A stretch of 12,096 nucleotides of DNA from Elusimicrobiota bacterium (GTDB lineage Bacteria > Elusimicrobiota > Elusimicrobia > JACQJN01). The stretch covers positions 1 through 12,096 of the forward strand of contig JACQJM010000069.1 in the NCBI GenBank assembly GCA_016205045.1, written 5' to 3'. The notes beneath the pieces were generated by a model. It ran no database searches and was not told where the DNA came from. It worked only from the letters and a program-made list of their open reading frames with translations. A program made the translations under genes and the position numbers. Below are positions 4,719 through 12,096 of the stretch, piece after piece (the stretch's first letter is position 1; each line of letters starts with the position of its first letter).

Positions 4719-7166
4719 ATGGCTGAACCTGATCCCATTCTTCGACCCTTAAAACTACCCCTGATCGCCATTCGGGATGTGGTTTTATTTCCCCACATGG
4801 CCTTGCCGCTTTCCGTGGGCCGAGAAAAATCTATCCGAGCCTTGGAAGATGCTATTCAGAAAGATCGCTTGGTTTTTGCGGTCACACAAAAAAAATCTCA
4901 AATCGAAGATCCCAAAACAGAAGATCTCTACACCACCGGCGTGTTGAGCGAGCTCTCCCAATTCTTGCGAATGCCGGATAATTCTTTCAAGGTCATTCTT
5001 CAGGGAATCCAACGCACCAAAGCACTTCGGCTGCAACTGGCCCCATCCGGGAGCTTTTGGGAAGCGGAAGTGGAGTATCCTCCGGAACCTCATGAAAAAT
5101 CTCCCGAAATGGATGCCCTCATGCGCCATACTTTTCAAATTTTTGAACAGTATGCCAAACTCTCGCGCCGCGTCTCCCAAGAAGCAATCACCGCGCTCCA
5201 ACAGGTGGACGATCCTTCCCGCTTAGCCGATACCATCGCGGCCAATGTGATCGTTAAGATTGAAGACCGCCAAACCCTTCTGGAAATCATTCACCCCAAA
5301 AACAGGCTTGAGAAACTCATAGAGCTTTTAAATGCCGAGCTCGAAATCCAAAATATCGAGAGAAAGATCCACACCCGTGTTCGTACCCAAATAGAAAAAA
5401 CTCAAAAGGAATACTACCTCACAGAGCAAATGAAAGCCATTCAAAAAGAGCTCCGCCAAAAAGATGACTTTGCCAAAGAACTAGATGAGCTCAAAACCAA
5501 AGTCAAACAGGCTAAAATGAGCAAAGCCGCCGAAGAAACGGCCCTCAAGGAACTGGCTCGCCTGGAAAAGATGATGCCATTTTCTCCTGAAGCTACCGTT
5601 TCTCGCACTTATCTAGACTGGCTCATCCATATTCCCTGGTCCAAAAAAACTAAAGATAATCTGGATTTAAATCGGGCCAAGAAAATATTGGATGAAGATC
5701 ACTACGGACTGGAAAAAATCAAGGAGAGAATTTTAGAGTACATCGCCGTCTGCAAGCTGACCAAGAAACTCACAGGTCCCATCCTGTGCTTTGTGGGTCC
5801 TCCGGGAGTAGGAAAAACTTCCCTGGGCCGCTCCATCGCCCGCTCCATGAATCGAAAATTCGTGCGCATGTCTTTGGGCGGAGTGCGGGATGAGGCAGAA
5901 ATTCGAGGACACCGTCGCACCTACATTGGCTCTCTTCCCGGAAGACTCATCCAATCCATGCGGAAAGTGGAAAGCAGAAATCCTGTCTTTATTTTAGATG
6001 AAATCGACAAAATGGGCATGGATTGGCGAGGGGATCCTGCCGCCGCCCTTCTGGAAGTGTTGGACCCGGAACAAAATCATTCCTTTTTAGATCATTATCT
6101 GGACGTGGATTTCGATCTCTCTCAAGTGTTGTTCATCACGACCGCCAATACGCTGGATGGCATTCCCGTCAGCCTTCAGGACCGATTAGAAATTTTACGC
6201 TTTTCAGGTTACACCCACCGCGAAAAAGTGGCCATCGCTCAAAATTATCTCATCCCCAAACAACTCAAAGACCACGGGCTAGATCCCAAGCAAGTGACGA
6301 TCACCCCAAGAGCTCTGGAAAAGGTTATCCATGAGTACACGCGAGAGGCGGGAGTGAGAAATCTGGAACGCGAAATCGCAAGTTTGTCCCGAAAACTAAC
6401 CAAAAAATTTGTCGAAGACAACAGCAAGACCGTAGAGGTCACTGAGGAAAGCATTCCTAAACTTCTGGGCATTCCTAAATTCCATCAGGAACATGTTTCT
6501 CCCAATGCCGTGGGAGTTTCTACGGGCCTGGCCTGGACAGAACATGGCGGCGAGCTACTGGCCATCGAGGTGGTCTCTCATCCCGGCAAGGGGACCCTGC
6601 TGCTAACGGGAAAACTAGGGTCCGTGATGCAGGAATCCGCACAAGCTGCGTTTTCTTTTGTCAAATCCATGGCTGCTTACATGGGAGTTTCTCCTTCCAT
6701 CTTTAAAACTAAAGATTTTCACATCCACGTGCCCGAAGGCGCTATTCCCAAAGACGGCCCTTCGGCTGGCATCGCTATCGCCACTGCTTTGGCCAGTCAA
6801 GTTTCGGGAAAAACCGTGTTGATTGATCTCGCCATGACCGGAGAGATCACCCTCCGAGGACGTGTATTGCCGATCGGCGGATTAAAGGAAAAGGTGATGG
6901 CCGCCCACCGAGAAAAAATCAAGGTCATCCTTTTTCCTGACAGTAACCGCAAAGATCTTGAGGAGATTCCTAAAGACATTCAAACCGATTTAAAACTGAT
7001 TCCGGTCAAACATGCAAGCGAGGTACTTCGTATCGCATTGTCTTTAAAGACTTCCAAAAATAAAGGGTCTAAAAAAGTAATCTCCTCACCTTCCCGCGGA
7101 ATTCTTCGGCGTCCGCGGCAATCTCCACAAATCCAACCGGGATATGATACGCCTGGCGCCGCATAA
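4719..7166 (+). CDS. lon: ATP-dependent Lon protease
   Basis: Lon is a cytoplasmic AAA+ serine protease that degrades misfolded and regulatory proteins. The 815 residues contain the N-terminal substrate-binding domain (starting LPLIAIRDVVLFPHM), a coiled-coil region (about 200-290), and the AAA+ module with Walker A GPPGVGKT at 360-367 and Walker B ILDEID around Asp427-Glu428. The C-terminal protease domain has the catalytic dyad Ser682 (PKDGPSAG) and Lys725 (GGLKEK). All key residues are present. The last 35-40 residues form a basic, Ser/Pro-rich tail beyond the usual end of the protease domain, and the DNA there contains two CCGCGG copies (7094-7099 and 7113-7118). The ATG has no Shine-Dalgarno; the leader is A-rich. 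It lies 32 bases after clpP and is probably co-transcribed with it. Confidence 0.96.
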   Translation: MAEPDPILRPLKLPLIAIRDVVLFPHMALPLSVGREKSIRALEDAIQKDRLVFAVTQKKSQIEDPKTEDLYTTGVLSELSQFLRMPDNSFKVILQGIQRTKALRLQLAPSGSFWEAEVEYPPEPHEKSPEMDALMRHTFQIFEQYAKLSRRVSQEAITALQQVDDPSRLADTIAANVIVKIEDRQTLLEIIHPKNRLEKLIELLNAELEIQNIERKIHTRVRTQIEKTQKEYYLTEQMKAIQKELRQKDDFAKELDELKTKVKQAKMSKAAEETALKELARLEKMMPFSPEATVSRTYLDWLIHIPWSKKTKDNLDLNRAKKILDEDHYGLEKIKERILEYIAVCKLTKKLTGPILCFVGPPGVGKTSLGRSIARSMNRKFVRMSLGGVRDEAEIRGHRRTYIGSLPGRLIQSMRKVESRNPVFILDEIDKMGMDWRGDPAAALLEVLDPEQNHSFLDHYLDVDFDLSQVLFITTANTLDGIPVSLQDRLEILRFSGYTHREKVAIAQNYLIPKQLKDHGLDPKQVTITPRALEKVIHEYTREAGVRNLEREIASLSRKLTKKFVEDNSKTVEVTEESIPKLLGIPKFHQEHVSPNAVGVSTGLAWTEHGGELLAIEVVSHPGKGTLLLTGKLGSVMQESAQAAFSFVKSMAAYMGVSPSIFKTKDFHIHVPEGAIPKDGPSAGIAIATALASQVSGKTVLIDLAMTGEITLRGRVLPIGGLKEKVMAAHREKIKVILFPDSNRKDLEEIPKDIQTDLKLIPVKHASEVLRIALSLKTSKNKGSKKVISSPSRGILRRPRQSPQIQPGYDTPGAA

Positions 7167-7169
7167 AAT

Positions 7170-7206
7170 GGCAGGGGTTAGCCTGCCCGCGTGCCGCGGT
7201 CGCGGC
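7170..7206. repeat. paired GC-rich hairpins after lon
   Basis: GGCAGG (7170-7175) pairs with CCTGCC (7182-7187). GCCGC (7193-7197) pairs with GCGGC (7202-7206) around a four-base loop. No T-run follows, so a classical intrinsic terminator on the plus strand is not supported. The first stem uses the same GCAGG/CCTGC arms, in inverted order, as the palindromes at 23-80 and 2250-2335. Confidence 0.45.
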
Positions 7207-7208
7207 CA

Positions 7209-7337
7209 GGGGGATTAGAGATTAGGGGTTAGTGAAAAGAGAGAAAACTTTATGAGAAGAACAAATAGCGAAACTCCGATTCCCAATCCCCAACACCTAT
7301 TAAAGAACCAACCCCCAACCTCCAACCCCCAGCCCCT
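7209..7337. repeat. GGATTAG-type repeat tract, G-rich arm then C-rich arm
   Basis: The left arm (7209-7232) has GGATTAG, AGATTAG and GGGTTAG in tandem. The right arm (about 7276-7337) is a degenerate C-rich tract of units such as CCCAATCCCCAA and CCAACCCCCAACC, roughly complementary in pattern to the left arm. The right arm lies inside the predicted first 28 codons of the aminotransferase. The same kind of repeat fills the spacer at 10095-10203. Confidence 0.5.
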
Positions 7338-8418
7338 GGTTTTATTGACTCCCGGCCCCACCCCCATCCCCCCCTCCGTCTTGGCTAAGTTGGCAGAACC
7401 CATCCTCCATCACCGCACCGTTGAATTTGGAGCCTTCTTCGAAAGGGTGATTCAAGACCTTCAGTACGTGTTTCGAACAAAAAACACGGTTCTTCTTCAA
7501 ACAACCTCAGGAACGGGAGGCATGGAGTCCGCCGTCGCGAACCTACTGTCTCCCGGAGATAAAACTTTGGTGGCCACGGCTGGAGCTTTTGGAAATCGAT
7601 GGGGCAAGATTCTAAAGGCTTATGGTTTTCTTCCCATCATTCAGGAAGAGGAGTGGGGCTCTGCCATTGACCCCAATAGATTTGAAGCCCTCTTAAAAAC
7701 TCATGGGAAAGATCTCAAAGCCGTTTATCTGACCCATACCGAAACCTCCACAGGGGTCGTCCATCCCATAGAAGTTCTAAGCCGCCTGATCCATCAATAC
7801 AGTGATGCCTTGGTGGTGGTGGATTCTATCTCGGGACTGGGGGGCCAAGAGTTGAAAACAGATGAGTGGAATCTGGATGTGGTGGTCAGTGCCTCCCAGA
7901 AGGGACTCATGAACGCTCCTGGTCTGGCTTTTATCAGTTTGTCCGAAAGAGCCCTTCAGGTCATGGAAATGTCCAAATGCCCTCGCTTTTACTGGGATTG
8001 GCGAACCATGAAAAAATCAGTCCCCAATAAAGAAACTCCCTACACCCCTTCCGTTTCCTTAGTGGTGGCTCAAGCCGAAGCATTACGTCTCATCAAAGAG
8101 GAAGGAATTGAAAGCGTGTGGGCTAAAACGACTCGCTTGGCTCAATGGACTAGGGAAGAGCTAAAAAAATTGAACTTTCCCCTCTTTCCTCATCCCCCCT
8201 GTGATGTGTTGACCTCCGTTTCTGTTCCAGAATCGGTCAATGCAACGGAATTGGTTCATCGTCTGCTCAAAGATTTTCGTATTTCCATCGCGGACGGACA
8301 AGAGAAACTCAAAGGCCGAATCATCCGCATCGCCCACATGGGCTACATTCGAAAAGAAGATCTTCAACGAGGATTTTCTGCTCTCCAAACTTGTCTGACA
8401 GACACTCAGAAGAAGTAA
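7252..8418 (+). CDS. class V PLP-dependent aminotransferase, serine/alanine-glyoxylate type
   Basis: The fold and motifs match the serine-pyruvate / alanine-glyoxylate aminotransferase branch of class V. They are LLTPGPTPIPPSVL at the start of the core (31-44), LHHRT, SGTGGMES (86-93, cofactor phosphate binding), THTETSTG (161-168), Asp191 in VVVDSISG and the Schiff-base Lys217 in SASQKGL. It transfers amino groups between small amino acids and oxo acids. Because the gene overlaps serA, it may supply the phosphoserine or serine transamination step here; that is inference. The first 28 residues are low-complexity (Asn, Pro, Gln) and coded by repeat DNA. Family members usually start just before LLTPGPT, so this extension may be spurious or a recent addition. 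The ATG has only a weak purine-rich leader. Confidence 0.88.
   Translation: MRRTNSETPIPNPQHLLKNQPPTSNPQPLVLLTPGPTPIPPSVLAKLAEPILHHRTVEFGAFFERVIQDLQYVFRTKNTVLLQTTSGTGGMESAVANLLSPGDKTLVATAGAFGNRWGKILKAYGFLPIIQEEEWGSAIDPNRFEALLKTHGKDLKAVYLTHTETSTGVVHPIEVLSRLIHQYSDALVVVDSISGLGGQELKTDEWNLDVVVSASQKGLMNAPGLAFISLSERALQVMEMSKCPRFYWDWRTMKKSVPNKETPYTPSVSLVVAQAEALRLIKEEGIESVWAKTTRLAQWTREELKKLNFPLFPHPPCDVLTSVSVPESVNATELVHRLLKDFRISIADGQEKLKGRIIRIAHMGYIRKEDLQRGFSALQTCLTDTQKK
7351..7374 (-). other. G-quadruplex-type sequence on the minus strand
   Basis: The plus strand has C runs of 3, 4, 5 and 7 separated by GG, A and AT. The minus strand therefore has four G runs with loops of one or two bases, a strong quadruplex pattern. 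It encodes the conserved TPGPTPIPP motif, so part of the bias reflects proline codons. Confidence 0.4.
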
Positions 8419-10094
8419 TGGAAAAAAGAAAAAGTGCAGCCCAACCTACCCTAAAAAATAAGACCCTGACCTCTTCTCTTAGCTCTCCCGCCGCCTTTCA
8501 TGTACTGATTACAGACCCTCTGGCCACAGAAGGTTTATCTTTACTCACCCACAACTCTCAATTCCAGATCCACCTCAAAGTGGGGGCTCCCTTGAGCGAA
8601 TGGGAAGACCTCCTGCAAGATTGCCACTGTTGGCTGGTGCGCTCGGAAACCAAAGTAACGGAAACCCTAATCGCTAAAGCACCCCATTTAAAAGTGATCG
8701 GCCGGGCAGGGGTGGGCATAGACAACATTGATGTAGAGGCCGCTTCCCGCAGAGGCATTCTGGTAATGAATGTCCCAGGGGCCAATACCCTCGCGGCCGC
8801 AGAGCACACCTTTGGACTGATCCTGGCTCTTTCTCGCAATATCCCTCAAGCCCACCGAGACCTAAGCTCGGGAAAATGGGAACGGAAACGTTTAATGGGA
8901 TCGGAATTGGCTGGGAAAACTTTAGGCATCGTGGGACTAGGCAGAATTGGAAGAGAGATTTCCAAACGAGCCCAGGCCTTCAATATGCGGGTGCTGGCTT
9001 ATGACCCCTATGTCCCCCTGGAATACGCCAGTTCCCTGGGGGTTGAAGTAACTTCTCTGGAAAATCTGCTTAACACTTCTGACTATATTACCCTACACAC
9101 TTCCCTCAATGAAAAGACACGTCATCTCATCAGTGAAAAAACGCTCCGTCAAGTCAAATCGGGCGCCCGCCTTATCAACTGTGCTCGAGGGGAATTGGTG
9201 GATGAAAAAGCATTGCTCAAAGCTTTAGAAGAAGGTAAGCTACGCGGAGCTGCTCTGGATGTTTTTTCACAAGAACCCCTTCCTCCCACTTCAGCGCTTG
9301 TCAAAGCGAGTCAATCGTTGAATCTGATCTTGACCCCCCACCTGGGAGCCTCCACGGAAGAGGCGCAGCTAAAAGTAGCTTCCGAACTGGCCCGCAACAT
9401 AGTTGATTATTTCCAGCAAGGGATTCTGAGAAACGCGGTCAACCTTCCCGGATTCGATGCTGAAATATTGGAAAAATTAGGAGATCACTTAAGTCTGGCA
9501 GAAAGATTGGGACGTTTTTCCGCTCAGGTGCTCAGCGGCGGCCTCTTGGAAGTCCGCATTCAATGCGACGGGACTTATGAACCCAATCAACGACGGCCTC
9601 TGGCGGTAGCCGCTCTAAAAGGACTTCTTTCCAGCATCATGGATGAATCCGGCATATCCTGGGTAAACGCCCCATTGCTGGCACAGGAACGCGGAATCAA
9701 ACTCCTGGAAACCGCTACCCCCGCCTCTTCAGATGGTTTTTTCAAGTTGCTCACCGTTTCAGTAAAAACAGAAACCGGACAACAAACGGTCTCAGGAACC
9801 GTTCAACCCAATGGGGAACTCCGCTTGGTACGCTTTGGTTCCTTGACCGTGGATGTGGTGTTGCAAGGAAAAATGCTGGTATTAACCAACCAAGATAGGC
9901 CGGGCGTCATTGGTTTGATTGGAACCCTGTTAGGCAAATACAAGATTAATATCGCCGACATGAGAGTCGGAAGAAAATCTGCCAAGGGAGAAGCCGCCAT
10001 GGTTATCAGCGTAGATGAGGATGTCCCTGCCGAAGTGTTAAAAGAAATCAAATCGATCGCTGGAATTCAAGCCATCCATTGGGTGAAGCTATGA
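8418..10094 (+). CDS. serA: D-3-phosphoglycerate dehydrogenase, long form with ACT domain
   Basis: SerA oxidises 3-phosphoglycerate with NAD+ in the first step of serine synthesis. The 558-residue product has the substrate-binding domain (RSETKVT; GRAGVGIDNID), a Rossmann motif GLGRIG at 173-178 with Asp196 for NAD, and the catalytic residues Arg257 (NCARGE), Glu286 (FSQEP) and His308 (TPHLGAS). An intervening allosteric domain (about 335-480) and a C-terminal ACT domain (about 485-558, TNQDRPGVIG) make it the long, probably serine-sensitive form. I chose the ATG at 8418 because it overlaps the aminotransferase stop as TAATG, a coupling arrangement. A TTG at 8391 would add nine residues. The first 25 residues are low in complexity and precede the usual start (HVLITDPL). 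Confidence 0.95.
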   Translation: MEKRKSAAQPTLKNKTLTSSLSSPAAFHVLITDPLATEGLSLLTHNSQFQIHLKVGAPLSEWEDLLQDCHCWLVRSETKVTETLIAKAPHLKVIGRAGVGIDNIDVEAASRRGILVMNVPGANTLAAAEHTFGLILALSRNIPQAHRDLSSGKWERKRLMGSELAGKTLGIVGLGRIGREISKRAQAFNMRVLAYDPYVPLEYASSLGVEVTSLENLLNTSDYITLHTSLNEKTRHLISEKTLRQVKSGARLINCARGELVDEKALLKALEEGKLRGAALDVFSQEPLPPTSALVKASQSLNLILTPHLGASTEEAQLKVASELARNIVDYFQQGILRNAVNLPGFDAEILEKLGDHLSLAERLGRFSAQVLSGGLLEVRIQCDGTYEPNQRRPLAVAALKGLLSSIMDESGISWVNAPLLAQERGIKLLETATPASSDGFFKLLTVSVKTETGQQTVSGTVQPNGELRLVRFGSLTVDVVLQGKMLVLTNQDRPGVIGLIGTLLGKYKINIADMRVGRKSAKGEAAMVISVDEDVPAEVLKEIKSIAGIQAIHWVKL

Positions 10095-10203
10095 AGGGAT
10101 TAGGGAAATAGGGATTATGGGATTAAGATTATCCATAAACCTAATTCCCCAACTCTTTAACCCCTTAATCCCTCAATCCCCCAATCCCTTAATCCCTTAA
10201 TAA
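10095..10203. repeat. octamer repeat arrays forming a long imperfect inverted repeat
   Basis: Downstream of serA the plus strand has units GGGATTAG, GGGAAATA, GGGATTAT and GGGATTAA (about 10096-10126). After an AT-rich centre come units in the opposite sense: TTAATCCC, TCAATCCC, CCAATCCC, TTAATCCC (about 10164-10200). The two arms could pair over about 30 bases with few mismatches. The array ends three bases before the ABC ATPase start and supplies no Shine-Dalgarno. It could act as a transcription barrier or mRNA stabiliser, or simply be an expanding repeat; the sequence does not decide. Confidence 0.65.
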
Positions 10204-10959
10204 ATGTCAGCCATTTCCTTCTCCAAAGTCACTAAGGTATACCGAAGATCCCATTTAGGACGCACCACCCTCATTCCCGGCCTCAACAATCTCACCCTAG
10301 ACATTCGGGAAGGTGAAATCTTCGGACTCTTAGGACTCAACGGGGCCGGAAAAACAACCACCATGAAATTGGTTTTAGGGCTATTATTTCCTACCTCGGG
10401 TACTCTTAATCTATTTGGACAGGATCCCGAAACCTCGGAAGCCAAAAAACTTCTAGGCTACCTTCCGGAACTGCCCTACTTTTACTCTTATTTGACTCCA
10501 CTGGAAGCACTTCGTTTTTATGGCAGCCTTTCTCAGATGGACCCTCGCTCCCTCAAAAAAAGAATCGAAGAAGTGTTGGTTGATGTCGGACTCCTGGTTC
10601 ACCGCTCCAAAAGAGTATCCGAGTTTTCCAAGGGAATGCTGCAAAGGTTAGGCCTGGCCCAGGCGATACTTCATCACCCTAAATTAATTATTTTAGATGA
10701 GCCCGTCAGCGGACTGGACCCTCTAGCCATCAAGGAAATACGCGATTTGATGACCCAGGTCAATCAAACGGGAACGACGATTCTTCTTTCCTCTCATTCT
10801 ATTTCAGAAGTGGAAAAAATTTGTCATCGCGTAGGTATTTTAGTTCAAGGAAAATTGACTCGGGTTCTGGAACAACAGGACTGGTCTTCGGAACAAGGCA
10901 AGCTGGAACAGATCTTCGTCGAAACGGTCAAAAGCGAATCTCGTCAAAAACAGACATGA
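10204..10959 (+). CDS. ABC transporter ATP-binding protein, ABC-2 export type
   Basis: The 251-residue protein is a complete ABC ATPase. It has Walker A GLNGAGKT at 44-51, Q-loop region near LGYLPELP, signature FSKGMLQR at 141-148, Walker B LIILDEP with catalytic Glu166, D-loop SGLDP and switch His198. The YSKGM/FSKGM form of the signature, in place of LSGGQ, is typical of ATPases paired with ABC-2 type permeases (CcmA/NosF-like) used for export or membrane remodelling. Its stop overlaps the permease start as ATGA, so the pair is coupled. The ATG comes immediately after an octamer repeat array and lacks a Shine-Dalgarno. The substrate is unknown. Confidence 0.93.
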   Translation: MSAISFSKVTKVYRRSHLGRTTLIPGLNNLTLDIREGEIFGLLGLNGAGKTTTMKLVLGLLFPTSGTLNLFGQDPETSEAKKLLGYLPELPYFYSYLTPLEALRFYGSLSQMDPRSLKKRIEEVLVDVGLLVHRSKRVSEFSKGMLQRLGLAQAILHHPKLIILDEPVSGLDPLAIKEIRDLMTQVNQTGTTILLSSHSISEVEKICHRVGILVQGKLTRVLEQQDWSSEQGKLEQIFVETVKSESRQKQT

Positions 10960-11735
10960 TCCCTTCCTTGTCCACCACGCTGGTTTTAGCCCGTAACGTT
11001 TTTAAGGAACAAATACGCATTCGTGCTTTTCAATTAATCTTGATTTTTGGAGGAGGAGCCCTTTATGCGGCTCTCCTTCTGGGAGCTCTTGCGGTAGATC
11101 AGGAGATACGGGTTCTTTTGGATTTTGGACTTGGCTTCATGGAACTGATGGCCTTGATCGTGGCCATATTTGGTGCGGCCACGTCCATTCTTAAGGAAAT
11201 AGAACTCAAAACCATTTATCTGATCCTTTCGCGGCCGGTTACCAGAACCGAATATTTATTAGGAAGATATCTCGGTCTTATCCTCACCGTTTTTTTATCT
11301 ATGTTGGCAATGTCTCTTTTGCATTTATCCATTCTATTCCTCAAGGGATGGCCCTGGAACCCCCTCTATCCCCTTCTTGTTCTATTATCCTATCTCAAGA
11401 TATGTGTGATTGCCGCCCTGGGGACTCTTTTGGCCATGCTCTCTACCTCTATTCTTTCCGCCATTTCCCTCACCTTTATTTTCTGGACATTGGGACACTT
11501 TTTGACCGAGGTGCGCTTTCTTATCCAAAAAAGCCAAGGAATAGTAGTCTGGTTTCTAAAACCCCTTTCTTTCTTAATCCCCAACCTTCAAATTTTTAAT
11601 CTGCGGGACCGATGGGAGGCTATATCACAGATGACGCCCCTGTCCACCCTTAATCTTTCGTTAAGTTACACACTGCTTTATTCGAGTGCGTGCCTTTTTC
11701 TCGCTCAGTGGTTGTTGCGCCGAAAAGAATTCTAA
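10956..11735 (+). CDS. ABC-2 type transporter permease
   Basis: The 259-residue integral membrane protein has about six predicted helices, near residues 25-47, 57-79, 100-128, 137-162, 166-184 and 235-253. The segment LSRPVTRTEYLLGRYLG (91-107) is the characteristic cytoplasmic motif of NosY-like ABC-2 permeases and probably contacts the ATPase. I chose the ATG at 10956 because it overlaps the ATPase stop by four bases. An earlier in-frame ATG at 10821 lies deep inside the ATPase gene and would add 45 residues unlike a membrane protein. The stop overlaps the next start as TAATG. It works with the preceding ATPase; cargo is unknown. Confidence 0.9.
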   Translation: MIPSLSTTLVLARNVFKEQIRIRAFQLILIFGGGALYAALLLGALAVDQEIRVLLDFGLGFMELMALIVAIFGAATSILKEIELKTIYLILSRPVTRTEYLLGRYLGLILTVFLSMLAMSLLHLSILFLKGWPWNPLYPLLVLLSYLKICVIAALGTLLAMLSTSILSAISLTFIFWTLGHFLTEVRFLIQKSQGIVVWFLKPLSFLIPNLQIFNLRDRWEAISQMTPLSTLNLSLSYTLLYSSACLFLAQWLLRRKEF

Positions 11736-12096
11736 TGACTTCCACTCTCCTGTATTTATTTACCTCCCTCTTTTTGCTCTACATGACTACCCCATTGTCA
11801 AAAAACTTTTCCCTGCCCTTCCCCTCTCCGCAAGATATCCGCATGAAAGCCTCCGAAGCTGTTCGGGATATCGCCTTCTTAAGCTTGGGCATGCGCCGAT
11901 TAGGGGCTGATGTGGAATTTATCCAGTTGATGCAGTATTACGGAACCTCTGAAGAAGAACAAGAACACCACCGACATGATCTGAAATATGGCGCAGGGAA
12001 TTACCCTGAGTTTTTTGTGCGCGCCCGACATATCTTGGACCTTGATCCCTACTACCGCAACGCCTGCCTTTACGCTGCCGGAGTTTTGGCCTTTAA
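11735..12096 (+). CDS. membrane-anchored protein, probably TPR-containing (3' end outside window)
   Basis: The frame is open from the ATG at 11735 to the window edge, 120 codons. A hydrophobic N-terminus (LLYLFTSLFLLYM) suggests a signal anchor. It is followed by RDIAFLSLGMRRLGADVEFIQLMQYYG and YPEFFVRARHILDLDPYYRNACLYAAGVLAF. The Leu-Asp-Leu-Asp-Pro-Tyr-Tyr segment followed by Ala-Ala-Gly-Val-Leu-Ala-Phe fits a tetratricopeptide-like helical hairpin, and the GMRRLGADVEFIQLMQYYG segment resembles N-terminal regions of TPR proteins seen beside ABC-2 exporters in several candidate phyla (recalled, not searched). The start overlaps the permease stop (TAATG), which makes it the third gene of that operon, perhaps an extracytoplasmic or scaffold partner of the transporter. 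Confidence 0.7.
   Translation, partial: MTSTLLYLFTSLFLLYMTTPLSKNFSLPFPSPQDIRMKASEAVRDIAFLSLGMRRLGADVEFIQLMQYYGTSEEEQEHHRHDLKYGAGNYPEFFVRARHILDLDPYYRNACLYAAGVLAF

Noticed and set aside
7170..7206. Intrinsic terminator after lon
   Set aside because: There are hairpins but no following T-run on the plus strand.
8391..8417. TTG start for serA nine codons upstream
   Set aside because: The ATG at 8418 overlaps the upstream stop as TAATG, and the extra residues precede an already non-conserved N-terminus.
10821..10955. Upstream start for the permease
   Set aside because: The 45 extra residues are the ATPase gene read in another frame and are unlike a membrane-protein N-terminus. The ATGA overlap at 10956 is the better start.

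Overview
The window is bacterial chromosomal DNA of moderate GC content. A lipoprotein and an exported protein point to an envelope with a secretion system, probably Gram-negative. The order tRNA genes, small lipoprotein, tig, clpP, lon, serA recalls Deltaproteobacteria, Bdellovibrionota and related candidate phyla. No marker here fixes the taxon, so that placement is a weak inference.

Layout. Bases 1-502 hold no convincing gene but are packed with hairpins. These are a branched fold at 9-92 and a run of five perfect or near-perfect stems at 267-466, bracketed by an 8-base direct repeat. On the minus strand, 503-1837 encodes an exported protein with eight two-cysteine repeats. A promoter near 1976-2004 then faces tRNA-Lys(CUU), tRNA-Leu(UAG) and a second tRNA-Leu(UAG) copy. 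That copy is decayed and carries two small palindromic insertions placed exactly at structural junctions. It is followed by a DUF4156-like lipoprotein, trigger factor (tig), ClpP and Lon, all on the plus strand and closely spaced. The clpX gene usually found between clpP and lon is missing. ClpP carries Asn where the catalytic Asp is expected.

After a spacer with GGGATTA-type repeats comes a class V aminotransferase that overlaps serA, a two-gene unit that fits serine biosynthesis or serine/glyoxylate metabolism. A second spacer (10095-10203) contains the same repeat type arranged as a long imperfect inverted repeat. It leads into an ABC ATPase, an ABC-2 type permease and a membrane-anchored, probably TPR-containing protein. 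These three are joined by overlapping stop and start codons, and the last runs off the window.

How the parts work together. Trigger factor folds nascent chains at the ribosome, while ClpP and Lon degrade misfolded or regulatory proteins, so the middle of the window is a protein quality-control cluster. The aminotransferase and SerA form a metabolic pair, and the last three genes look like one export system. The most unusual material is the palindromic and repeat DNA: CCTGC...GCAGG elements, the multi-hairpin block and the octamer arrays. It lies in spacers, in a tRNA gene and apparently at the edge of a coding region.
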